From an uncultured Burkholderiales bacterium (GTDB taxonomy: Bacteria; Pseudomonadota; Gammaproteobacteria; Burkholderiales; Burkholderiaceae_C), in contig CAJBHE010000225.1 in NCBI GenBank assembly GCA_903952885.1, positions 1 to 6,438 on the forward strand: 6,438 bases of DNA, in the 5' to 3' direction. This document shows positions 1-5,610 of the stretch, in pieces; the stretch's first letter is position 1; each line of letters opens with the position of its first letter. The position numbers were made by a program, and so were the translations under genes. Under the pieces are notes generated by a model. It was not told the DNA's origin, searched no databases, and was given only the letters and a program-made list of their open reading frames with translations.

Positions 1-568
1 GATTGGTCATAAAGGCCACCCCGAAGTTGAAGGCACGATGGGCCAGTTGCTAGACGGCATCTACTTGGTCGAAGACGTGGAGGATGTGGCCAAGGTATCG
101 CCCAAGCAAACCGAGCGCTTGGCCGTGGTCACGCAAACCACCCTCAGCGTGGATGACGCAGCCATGATTTCTGATGCGGTGGTGGCGCGTTTCCCCAACA
201 TCCGCAAGCCCAAAATGCAAGATATTTGCTACGCCACCCAAAACCGCCAAGACGCGGTGAAGGTGTTGAGCACCGAGGTGGATTTGGTCATTGTGGTGGG
301 CAGTCCCACCAGCTCCAACAGCAACCGCTTGCGCGATGTGGCCCAGCGCTCGGGTGCACAAAGCTATATGGTCGACAGCGCCGAAGAACTCCAGGAAGAG
401 TGGTTTGCCGGCGTGACCCGTGTGGGCCTGACCGCTGGTGCGTCAGCGCCTGACATCTTGGTGCAACAAGTCATAACCCGCATGCGCGCCTTGGGCGCTG
501 TGTCTGTGCGAACCCTCGATGGGGTCGAAGAGACCATCAAATTCCCTCTGCCCAAAGGGCTGAAGTAA
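1..568 (+). CDS. ispH: 4-hydroxy-3-methylbut-2-enyl diphosphate reductase, C-terminal part (5' end outside window)
   Basis: IspH (LytB) is a cytoplasmic [4Fe-4S] enzyme that reduces HMBPP to IPP and DMAPP, the last step of the MEP isoprenoid pathway. Reading starts at base 2 and gives 188 codons to TAA at 566-568, roughly 60% of the usual ~310-320 residues. The fragment opens with the family motif IGHKGHPEVEGTMGQ, which holds the counterparts of E. coli His124 and Glu126. It continues with TQTTLSVDD (Thr167 region), DICYATQNRQ (third cluster cysteine, Cys197; codon at 227-229), GSPTSSNSNR (substrate-binding Ser/Asn) and AGASAPD (Ser269 region). Every catalytic residue expected in this part is present, so it looks functional. 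The ATG at 38 lies inside the conserved motif and is not the start. The first two cluster cysteines must lie upstream of the window. serS follows after 14 bases, probably co-transcribed. Identity is seen by motif; the E. coli numbering is recalled. Confidence 0.97.
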   Translation, partial: IGHKGHPEVEGTMGQLLDGIYLVEDVEDVAKVSPKQTERLAVVTQTTLSVDDAAMISDAVVARFPNIRKPKMQDICYATQNRQDAVKVLSTEVDLVIVVGSPTSSNSNRLRDVAQRSGAQSYMVDSAEELQEEWFAGVTRVGLTAGASAPDILVQQVITRMRALGAVSVRTLDGVEETIKFPLPKGLK

Positions 569-583
569 AAGGACTGAAGTAAA
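560..583 (+). repeat. Short direct repeat spanning ispH stop and serS start, with the serS ribosome-binding site
   Basis: The ten bases CTGAAGTAAA occur at 560-569 and again at 574-583. The first copy carries the ispH TAA stop. The second runs into the first base of the serS ATG. Between and overlapping them is AAAAGGA (567-573), a good Shine-Dalgarno sequence ending 9 bases before the serS ATG, which supports the start at 583. The arrangement looks like a small local duplication with a 14-base period. Any effect on translation is unknown. Confidence 0.6.
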
Positions 584-1905
584 TGCTCGACATCAACCAA
601 CTTCGCCGCGACCTACCCAGCGTCATCGCCAAGCTCGAAACTCGCAAGAGCCCACAAGCGTTTTTGAATGTGGAGGCTTACCAGGCGCTAGAGGCTGAGC
701 GTAAAACATTGCAAACTCGCACAGAAGAGTTGCAAGCCAGCCGCAACGCGCTGTCTAAACAAATCGGCATGCTCAAAGCCAAAGGCGAAAGCGCCGACGG
801 TGTGATGGCTCAAGTGGCCGACATCAAAACCGAACTCGACACCTCGGCTGTGCGCTTGGACGCCTTGCAGTCAGAGCTGCAATCGCTCTTGTTGGCCGTG
901 CCCAATCTGCCGCATGACAGCGTGCCAGTGGGCGCAGACGAACACGGCAATGTGGTGCTGCGTCGCTGGAGCCCCACAGGCACTGAGCCAGCACCTTTGG
1001 GCTTCGAGCCCAAAGACCATGTGGACTTGGGCGAGCCTTTGGGTCTTGATTTCGAGATGGGCGTTAAGCTATCTGGTTCACGTTTCACGGTGATGAAGGG
1101 CCAAATTGCCCGCATGCACCGCGCCCTCGCGCAGTTCATGCTCGATGTACAAACCCAAGAACACGGCTACACCGAGTGCTACACGCCTTACATCGTGAAT
1201 GCCGATAGCCTCAAAGGCACAGGTCAGTTGCCCAAGTTTGAAGAAGACTTGTTTGCCGCCAAGAAGGGCGGTCAAGAAGGTGAAGCGGCCAGCGAGAGCG
1301 CAGCGTTGTATTTGATTCCCACCAGCGAAGTGCCATTGACCAACTTCGTGCGTGACGTGGTGTTAGCGGAAAATGAATTGCCCATCAAGCTCACGGCGCA
1401 CACACCCTGCTTTCGTTCCGAGGCCGGCAGCGCAGGCCGTGACACACGTGGCTTGATTCGCCAGCACCAGTTCGACAAAGTCGAGATGGTGCAAATCGTA
1501 CACCCCGACAAGAGCGACGAGACCTTGGAAGAAATGACAGGCCATGCCGAAGCTGTGTTGCAAAAGCTGGGCTTACCTTACCGCGTGATGTTGCTCTGCA
1601 CAGGCGACATGGGCTTTGGCGCAACCAAGACACACGACCTTGAAGTGTGGCTGCCTGCGCAAAACACCTACCGTGAAATCAGCTCGGTGTCCAACTGCGA
1701 CGCCTTTCAAGCGCGCCGCTTGCAAGCGCGTTTCAAAAATGCCCAAGGCAAGAACGAGCTTGTGCACACCTTGAACGGTTCAGGCCTCGCCGTGGGCCGC
1801 ACTTTGGTAGCAGTGCTTGAGAACTACCAACAAAACGATGGCAGTGTGCGCGTGCCTGAAGCGCTGCGCCCCTATATGGGGGGCTTGGCTGAGCTTCGCC
1901 CCTGA
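583..1905 (+). CDS. serS: Seryl-tRNA synthetase (class II)
   Basis: SerRS activates serine with ATP and charges tRNA-Ser (and tRNA-Sec where present) in the cytoplasm. The 440-residue protein is full length. The N-terminal part (about 30-105) is a charged, heptad-like helical region matching the long antiparallel coiled coil that grips the long variable arm of tRNA-Ser. The class II core follows: motif 1 around 175-202, the TSE serine-binding motif at 247-249, motif 2 FRSEAGSAGRDTRGLIRQHQF near 277-297, the segment REISSVSNCDAFQARR near 364-379, and motif 3 LNGSGLAVGRTLVAVLENYQ near 397-416 with its arginine at 406. A Gly/Glu/Ala-rich stretch at about 227-241 looks like a surface loop. The ATG at 583 has AAGGA 9 bases upstream. 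The gene ends in two adjacent in-frame stops, TGA TAG. A serine tRNA gene follows 34 bases later. Identification is secure. Confidence 0.98.
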   Translation: MLDINQLRRDLPSVIAKLETRKSPQAFLNVEAYQALEAERKTLQTRTEELQASRNALSKQIGMLKAKGESADGVMAQVADIKTELDTSAVRLDALQSELQSLLLAVPNLPHDSVPVGADEHGNVVLRRWSPTGTEPAPLGFEPKDHVDLGEPLGLDFEMGVKLSGSRFTVMKGQIARMHRALAQFMLDVQTQEHGYTECYTPYIVNADSLKGTGQLPKFEEDLFAAKKGGQEGEAASESAALYLIPTSEVPLTNFVRDVVLAENELPIKLTAHTPCFRSEAGSAGRDTRGLIRQHQFDKVEMVQIVHPDKSDETLEEMTGHAEAVLQKLGLPYRVMLLCTGDMGFGATKTHDLEVWLPAQNTYREISSVSNCDAFQARRLQARFKNAQGKNELVHTLNGSGLAVGRTLVAVLENYQQNDGSVRVPEALRPYMGGLAELRP

Positions 1906-1911
1906 TAGAAT
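1885..1911 (+). promoter_or_regulatory. Possible sigma70-type promoter for tRNA-Ser
   Basis: TAGAAT at 1906-1911 matches five of six bases of the -10 consensus. TTGGCT at 1885-1890 matches four of six of the -35 consensus, with a short 15-base spacer. The GC-rich GGGGCC just after the -10 box resembles the discriminator of stringently controlled stable-RNA promoters. Start would fall near 1918, giving a short leader before the mature tRNA at 1940. The elements overlap the end of serS. The -35 and spacer are weak, so the tRNA may instead be transcribed by read-through from serS. Confidence 0.35.
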
Positions 1912-1939
1912 GGGGCCTTCGACAAACGACACCGAATCA

Positions 1940-2029
1940 GGAGAAGTGGCAGAGTGGTCGAATGTACTTGACTCGAAATCAAGCGTAGGGGCGACCCTAC
2001 CGAGGGTTCGAATCCCTCCTTCTCCGCCA
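1940..2029 (+). tRNA. tRNA-Ser, anticodon CGA, CCA end encoded
   Basis: A complete 90-base class II tRNA folds by eye. The acceptor stem is GGAGAAG (1940-1946) with CTTCTCC (2019-2025), then discriminator G2026 and genomic CCA (2027-2029). The anticodon stem is CTTGA/TCAAG (1967-1971/1979-1983) around the loop CTCGAAA, giving anticodon CGA at 1974-1976, which reads UCG serine codons. The long variable arm characteristic of serine tRNAs is GTAGGG-GCGA-CCCTAC (1985-2000). The T arm is GAGGG-TTCGAAT-CCCTC (2002-2018). The D arm contains GAGTGGTCGAA. The discriminator G and long variable arm are the features SerRS recognises, and serS lies just upstream. A terminator follows 17 bases after the CCA. 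Confidence 0.98.
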
Positions 2030-2046
2030 AGCCTAACAAGCACCCT

Positions 2047-2077
2047 AAAAAGCCGTTCGTCAGCGAACGGCTTTTTT
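2047..2077 (+). terminator. Rho-independent terminator after tRNA-Ser
   Basis: A perfect GC-rich stem, AGCCGTTCG (2051-2059) with CGAACGGCT (2064-2072), closes a four-base TCAG loop and is followed by a run of six T (2072-2077). The A run at 2047-2050 extends pairing with the T tract and gives an A-rich lead, so it could also work weakly on the other strand. It should end transcripts from serS and the tRNA and separate them from the transporter gene that begins 33 bases later. Confidence 0.93.
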
Positions 2078-2109
2078 CATATTCGGATGTCAGTCTTACG
2101 GGGCGACAG

Positions 2110-3354
2110 ATGCCGCATCTTGAGCAATTTTCCAAGCTAGACCTCCTCCGCTACGTGGCAAAGTGGGTAGTTTTGGCAACACTGGTCGCCGCACTTGCTG
2201 GCTCAGCCTCAGCTCTTTTCCTCTTCTGCCTCGACTGGGCCACCCAAACCCGCGAAGCCAACCGTTGGTTGATTTGGGGTTTGCCCGTGGCGGGTTTCAT
2301 GGTGGGGTGGGTGTATCTCAAGTTCGGTCAGCACGTTGAGGCCGGCAACAACTTGTTGATTGACGAAATTCACGACCCCCAAAAAGTAGTGACTCTGCGT
2401 ATGGCTCCTTTTGTGTTGGTCAGCACGGTGGTGTCGCATTTATTTGGCGCATCGGTGGGGCGTGAAGGCACGGCGGTGCAAATGGGCGGCGCATTGTCCG
2501 ACCAGCTCACACATATTTTCAAGCTCAACACAGCAGATCGCCGCATGGTGTTGATGGCGGGTATCAGCGCAGGCTTTGCCTCTGTGTTTGGTACGCCGCT
2601 GGCGGGCGCGTTGTTTGCGCTAGAGGTGCTGGCCATTGGCCGCATTCGTCTAGACGCTTTGCTGCCTTGCGTCATCGCGGCTGTGGTGGCCGACCAAGTA
2701 GGCCTGATGTGGGGTGTGCAACACACGCATTACGAAGTGGGCTGGGTGCCACCAATCACGGTTTGGTTGTTGGTCGCTATGGTGGTGGCTGGCGCGGTTT
2801 TTGGTTTGACGGGCAAGTTGTTTGCCGATGGCACGCACGCGTTGAGTGGCGTGATGAAAAAGCACATCGCCTACGCACCACTGCGCCCCTTGCTAGGTGG
2901 CGCAGTGATAGCCGCAGTGGTGATGTGGGGAAGCTTTGACCGCTACATCGGTTTGGGCATTCCCGTGATGGTGGAGGCATTTGCCCATCCACTTGCGCCC
3001 ACTGACTTTTTGGGCAAGATGGCGTTCACCATTGCGTCACTGGGCTCTGGCTTTAAGGGCGGTGAAGTGACGCCTTTGTTCTACATTGGCGCGACGTTGG
3101 GCAATGCCTTAGCTCCGTTGCTGGATGCGCCTTTTGCATTGCTGGCCGCAGTGGGTTTTGTGGCTGTGTTCGCAGGGGCTGCCAACACCCCCATTGCCTC
3201 CACGCTGATGGCCATGGAGTTGTTTGGGGCAGAGACCGGCGTCTTTGCGGCGCTGGCGTGTGTGATGAGCTATGTCTGTTCGGGCCATTCAGGTATTTAT
3301 CGCGCACAGCGCGTGTCGCACCACAAGACCGATACGTCCTCTCAGTCTTCTTAG
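2110..3354 (+). CDS. CLC-family transporter, probable fluoride/proton antiporter (CLC-F, EriC-F type)
   Basis: This 414-residue, very hydrophobic protein is a complete CLC transporter that most likely exports fluoride across the inner membrane in exchange for protons. The gating glutamate lies in GREGTAVQ (E119). Where chloride CLCs have GSGIP with a chloride-binding serine, this protein has GNNLL (79-83), placing Asn80 at the serine position. It also carries GSGFKGGEVTPLFYIG (312-327), including E319 and T321. From memory, Asn or Met at the serine position, GREGT and GGEVTP mark the CLC-F branch rather than chloride CLCs such as ClcA/ClcB. Helices occupy most of 15-395; GHSGIY (392-397) near the C-terminus may hold the residue corresponding to the chloride CLC tyrosine. 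The last 14 residues are polar, and there is no CBS domain. ATG at 2110 is the only ATG, GTG or TTG start in frame after the terminator, with a weak GGGG 6 bases upstream. I see no fluoride riboswitch. CLC membership is near certain; fluoride specificity is inferred from motifs. Confidence 0.88.
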   Translation: MPHLEQFSKLDLLRYVAKWVVLATLVAALAGSASALFLFCLDWATQTREANRWLIWGLPVAGFMVGWVYLKFGQHVEAGNNLLIDEIHDPQKVVTLRMAPFVLVSTVVSHLFGASVGREGTAVQMGGALSDQLTHIFKLNTADRRMVLMAGISAGFASVFGTPLAGALFALEVLAIGRIRLDALLPCVIAAVVADQVGLMWGVQHTHYEVGWVPPITVWLLVAMVVAGAVFGLTGKLFADGTHALSGVMKKHIAYAPLRPLLGGAVIAAVVMWGSFDRYIGLGIPVMVEAFAHPLAPTDFLGKMAFTIASLGSGFKGGEVTPLFYIGATLGNALAPLLDAPFALLAAVGFVAVFAGAANTPIASTLMAMELFGAETGVFAALACVMSYVCSGHSGIYRAQRVSHHKTDTSSQSS

Positions 3355-3364
3355 AATGTGAACC

Positions 3365-3799
3365 ATGACCATGAACTCCACCTGTTTGCTACAAGCCGTA
3401 CTGTGTGCTGTGGCTTTGCTTGGCACGCCCGCATTTGCCCAGACTTTCAAAATGCCTTGCGAGGTGGAGGGCGTCATTCCAGCGATGGATGACCTCAAGG
3501 TCAAGCCTCAAAAAGTGGTGATTGAAATTCAATCGATGGGCAAAAATATCTTCTTGAAGATGAATGGTCCCGAGCCTTATGTGTTGGTTGCCAACAGCCT
3601 GGCCACCGAAGAGTTCACGGGCAAAAACTTAACGACACCTAGAGAAATGGGAGCGTTTCGCAAGCACAAGGTCACGGGCGCAGAGTCTGAGATTCGCATT
3701 GAGCAAGCCACGGTGATCGTGACGGCTTTCACTGACACCACTTACATGGGCAAAAAAGTTCGCGTCAACATCACCGGGCCTTGCGGCATGCCCCGTTAA
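3365..3799 (+). CDS. Small exported protein of unknown function with two cysteines
   Basis: I do not recognise a family. The 144-residue product starts with a Sec-type signal peptide: a short polar N-terminus, a hydrophobic core LLQAVLCAVALLG (about 8-20), and a likely cleavage site AFA|Q after residue 25. There is no lipobox cysteine at the cleavage site, so the ~119-residue mature protein is probably periplasmic or secreted. It has only two mature cysteines, one near each end (C32 in MPCEVEG and C140 in GPCGMP), which could form a disulfide. Stretches such as KVVIEIQSMG, EIRIEQATVIVTAF and KKVRVNITG alternate polar and hydrophobic residues, suggesting a beta-rich fold. No catalytic motif is visible. 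The gene starts 10 bases after the CLC transporter stop and is probably in the same transcript. There is no clear Shine-Dalgarno. ATG at 3371, two codons later, is an equally possible start. Confidence 0.8.
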   Translation: MTMNSTCLLQAVLCAVALLGTPAFAQTFKMPCEVEGVIPAMDDLKVKPQKVVIEIQSMGKNIFLKMNGPEPYVLVANSLATEEFTGKNLTTPREMGAFRKHKVTGAESEIRIEQATVIVTAFTDTTYMGKKVRVNITGPCGMPR

Positions 3800-3827
3800 G
3801 GTTGTGCAAACAACGATGGTTCAGTGT

Positions 3828-4025
3828 TTAAAACCAGCACCAAAAACCGGTGCAGTTACCAGTGATTTGCTGAATGAGAAAATCCACCAAGCTACTGATA
3901 GCCAGCAGCGGCAACCCTACGTACACAAACACCCACAGCACAAACACCAGCGTGAGGCGGGGTTCTTCCAAGCGGTGGCCCATCACGGTCTGAGCTTGGC
4001 GGCGAAGGCGAAGTTTGTTAATCAT
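3828..4025 (-). CDS. Possible small single-pass membrane protein (65 residues), unknown function
   Basis: This ORF lies on the minus strand in the only gap between plus-strand genes. It encodes a basic N-terminus (MINKLRLRRQAQTVMGHRLEEPR), one long hydrophobic segment TLVFVLWVFVYVGLPLLAIS (about 25-44) continuing to about residue 52, and a short tail. The Arg/Lys-rich end before the segment predicts an N-in orientation. I count roughly 65% G or C at third positions, in line with real genes here, and the protein reads more naturally than the overlapping plus-strand ORF. The ATG at 4025 is preceded by an in-frame TAA at 4038-4040, so the start cannot be further upstream. TAAAAT (minus strand, 4040-4035) resembles a -10 box, but I found no Shine-Dalgarno and no well-spaced -35. 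The last ten residues (GNCTGFWCWF) look odd. A weak GCACC/GGTGC hairpin (3837-3853) overlaps the end. It could be a chance ORF. Confidence 0.5.
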   Translation of the reverse strand: MINKLRLRRQAQTVMGHRLEEPRLTLVFVLWVFVYVGLPLLAISSLVDFLIQQITGNCTGFWCWF

Positions 4026-4030
4026 GGTGC

Positions 4031-4035
4031 AAGGA
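4031..4035 (+). promoter_or_regulatory. Ribosome-binding site of the FemAB-like gene
   Basis: AAGGA lies 10 bases before the ATG at 4046 and supports that start. It sits inside the 20-base gap between this gene and the divergent small ORF, so the leader of one gene overlaps the promoter region of the other if both are real. Confidence 0.5.
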
Positions 4036-4045
4036 TTTTAGGCGC

Positions 4046-4969
4046 ATGAAAGTCAACTGGGACACCCTGAGCTATCCCGAATGGGACGCACACCATGCCA
4101 CAGCCGCCGCACCTTTGCAGCAAGACTGGGCGTATGGCGCATGCATGAAAACGCTGGGCGTGGGTGTGTTGCGCGCGTTGGTTGAGCAAGATGGCGCACC
4201 CGTGGCTTTGGCGCAATTCATTTTGCGTCGATTGGCAGGTGGCTTGGCCCACATGGCGCTCTGCTCGCTGGGACCAGTGTGGCTGCAAACGCTCTCGGGC
4301 GCAGACAAGGCGCGCGTTTACAAAGCGCTTAAGAAAACCATTCCTCTGAACAATTTGCGCGTGGTCGCATTCACACCGCTGGAAGCACAAGGCCCTGGGT
4401 TAGGCCTTTCACGCTGGCGTCGTGTGATGACAGGGCACAGCACCGTGATGCTTGACCTCACGTTGTCGATGGACGAGTTGCGCGCTCAGCTCGACAAGCG
4501 CTGGCGTCACCGCTTGGGTGGCGCTGAAAGCTCTGAGCTCACCATCCACCGCGTGGGCACGAATGCGGGCCAATACCGTTGGTTGTTGGATGCCGAAATG
4601 CAGCAGCGCGAGCAGCGCGGCTTGCATGGATTGCCCTTGCACTTCTTCGACTTGTATGTGCCCTCGCGCCAACAACCGGCCAAAACCATTTTGACCATGC
4701 GCGCCGATGTGGGCCGCGACCGTGTGGCGGGCATGATGTTTTTGATCCATGGCGAAGCTGCGACCTACCAAGTGGGTTGGACCAGTGATGCCGGCCGCGA
4801 CTTGCATGCCCACAATCTGATTTTGTGGAAAGGCATTGAAGCGTTGCGCGAGCGCGGCGTGCGCAAGCTCGACCTCGGCGGTGTCAACACCACCCGCAGC
4901 GCAGGCATTGCGCGTTTCAAAATGAGCACGGGTGGCCAAGTGCTGACCTGCGCAGGGACCTTCATTTAA
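4046..4969 (+). CDS. FemAB/GNAT-type acyltransferase-like protein (Acetyltransf_6 / BioF2-like)
   Basis: This 307-residue cytoplasmic protein has the layout of FemAB-related proteins, which are two linked GNAT folds. The first half contains PLQQDWAYGACMKTLG (23-38), the common LQSxxWG-like entry motif of these proteins, followed by strands such as PVALAQFILRR (52-62) and the SLGPVW segment (74-79). The second half has DKRWRHRLGGAE (150-161, like the KWRNxLRKAE helix of the family), VAGMMFLIHGEAATYQVGWTSD (227-248), HNLILWKGIEALRERGVRKLDLGGV (256-280) and a final FKMSTGGQ (291-298). FemAB relatives transfer amino acids or acyl groups from aminoacyl-tRNA or acyl-CoA to cell-wall or envelope acceptors. 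Which donor or acceptor this one uses cannot be told. No signal peptide or membrane segment is present. TAA ends two bases before ccmA, so it very likely heads the ccm transcript. AAGGA stands 10 bases before the start. The family call is by pattern memory. Confidence 0.8.
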   Translation: MKVNWDTLSYPEWDAHHATAAAPLQQDWAYGACMKTLGVGVLRALVEQDGAPVALAQFILRRLAGGLAHMALCSLGPVWLQTLSGADKARVYKALKKTIPLNNLRVVAFTPLEAQGPGLGLSRWRRVMTGHSTVMLDLTLSMDELRAQLDKRWRHRLGGAESSELTIHRVGTNAGQYRWLLDAEMQQREQRGLHGLPLHFFDLYVPSRQQPAKTILTMRADVGRDRVAGMMFLIHGEAATYQVGWTSDAGRDLHAHNLILWKGIEALRERGVRKLDLGGVNTTRSAGIARFKMSTGGQVLTCAGTFI

Positions 4970-4971
4970 CC

Positions 4972-5610
4972 ATGCTGCGCGTCTCCAACCTCTCTTGTAG
5001 CCGTGGCAACAAGCCGCTGTTTGCCGACGTCAGCTTCGAGCTGAATGCGGGCCAAGCCTTGCACCTTGAGGGTGACAACGGCGTGGGCAAAACCAGCCTG
5101 CTGCGCATTGTGTGTGGCTTGTCGCCTGCGGATGCGGGCGAAGTGTGCTGGCACGATAAAACCATTCAGCAAAACGCGGCTGCCTTTCGTTCATCCTTGT
5201 TTTATTTGGGCCACGGCTTGTCGCTCAAAGAAGAGCTGACGGCTTTAGAAAATCTCATGTCAGATGCCGCTGTGTCGGGTCGCACGCTCAGTGAGGCACA
5301 AGCCATGGTAGCTTTGGTACGCATGGGCCTGCGCGGGCGCGAACATTTGCCGCTGCGCGTGATGTCGCAAGGCCAAAGGCGCCGCACTGCGCTGGCACGT
5401 TTGCTGGCCAGCCAAGCGCCGCTGTGGGTGTTGGACGAACCGTTTGTGGCTTTGGACGTGAAAGCGGTCGACGGACTTCGTGGCTTGCTGGCCGAGCATG
5501 TGGCTAACGGTGGCATGGTGCTGTTCACCAGCCACCAGCCCGTGGTGCTTATCCCTTCTAACGGCTTGCCAATGGATGTGCAAACCTACCAATTGAAAGG
5601 CCTGGTATGA
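4972..5610 (+). CDS. ccmA: Heme exporter ATP-binding protein CcmA (cytochrome c maturation ABC ATPase)
   Basis: CcmA is the cytoplasmic ATPase of the CcmABCD complex. With CcmB it uses ATP hydrolysis to release holo-CcmE (heme-loaded chaperone) for c-type cytochrome assembly in the periplasm. The 212-residue protein is full length. Walker A is GDNGVGKT (34-41), with D where many ABC proteins have P. The CcmA-typical segment YLGHGLSLKEELTALENL (78-95) stands where other ABC proteins have the Q-loop. The ABC signature is MSQGQ (131-135), Walker B is LWVLDE (151-156) with catalytic E156, the D-loop is ALD (160-162) and the H-loop is TSHQ with H188. All are intact. AGGGA at 4954-4958 lies 13 bases before the ATG, a rather long spacing, so translation may be coupled to the upstream FemAB-like gene two bases away. 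The stop overlaps the ccmB start as ATGA (5607-5610). Confidence 0.97.
   Translation: MLRVSNLSCSRGNKPLFADVSFELNAGQALHLEGDNGVGKTSLLRIVCGLSPADAGEVCWHDKTIQQNAAAFRSSLFYLGHGLSLKEELTALENLMSDAAVSGRTLSEAQAMVALVRMGLRGREHLPLRVMSQGQRRRTALARLLASQAPLWVLDEPFVALDVKAVDGLRGLLAEHVANGGMVLFTSHQPVVLIPSNGLPMDVQTYQLKGLV

Noticed and set aside
50..361. Minus-strand ORF of 103 residues opposite ispH
   Set aside because: Antisense shadow of conserved ispH sequence; His/Ala/Gly-rich composition typical of such shadows.
1817..2140. Plus-strand ORF of 107 residues covering the end of serS, the tRNA and the terminator
   Set aside because: It is a shadow reading through a clear tRNA gene and hairpin; no protein motif.
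3352..3357. TAGAAT, a -10-like sequence at the end of the CLC gene
   Set aside because: No acceptable -35 element 15-19 bases upstream, and it lies only 7 bases before the next ATG, so a promoter here is unlikely.
3801..3853. Small hairpins GTTGT-GCAA-ACAAC (3801-3814) and GCACC...GGTGC (3837-3853) as terminators
   Set aside because: Only 5-bp stems and no following T run on the plus strand; too weak to call, though the second is followed by TTTT on the minus strand.
3996..4022. TTGGCG ... GTTAAT as a promoter for the FemAB-ccm operon
   Set aside because: 15-base spacer and only four of six matches in each element; not better than chance.
3804..4049. Plus-strand ORF of 81 residues between the exported protein and the FemAB-like gene
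   Set aside because: Gln/His-rich composition, no motif, no Shine-Dalgarno; the opposite-strand ORF in the same place looks more protein-like.
4409..4939. Minus-strand ORF of 176 residues opposite the FemAB-like gene
   Set aside because: Fully antisense to a well-supported gene; long antisense ORFs are common in GC-rich DNA and this one is His/Ala/Gln-rich with no recognisable motif.
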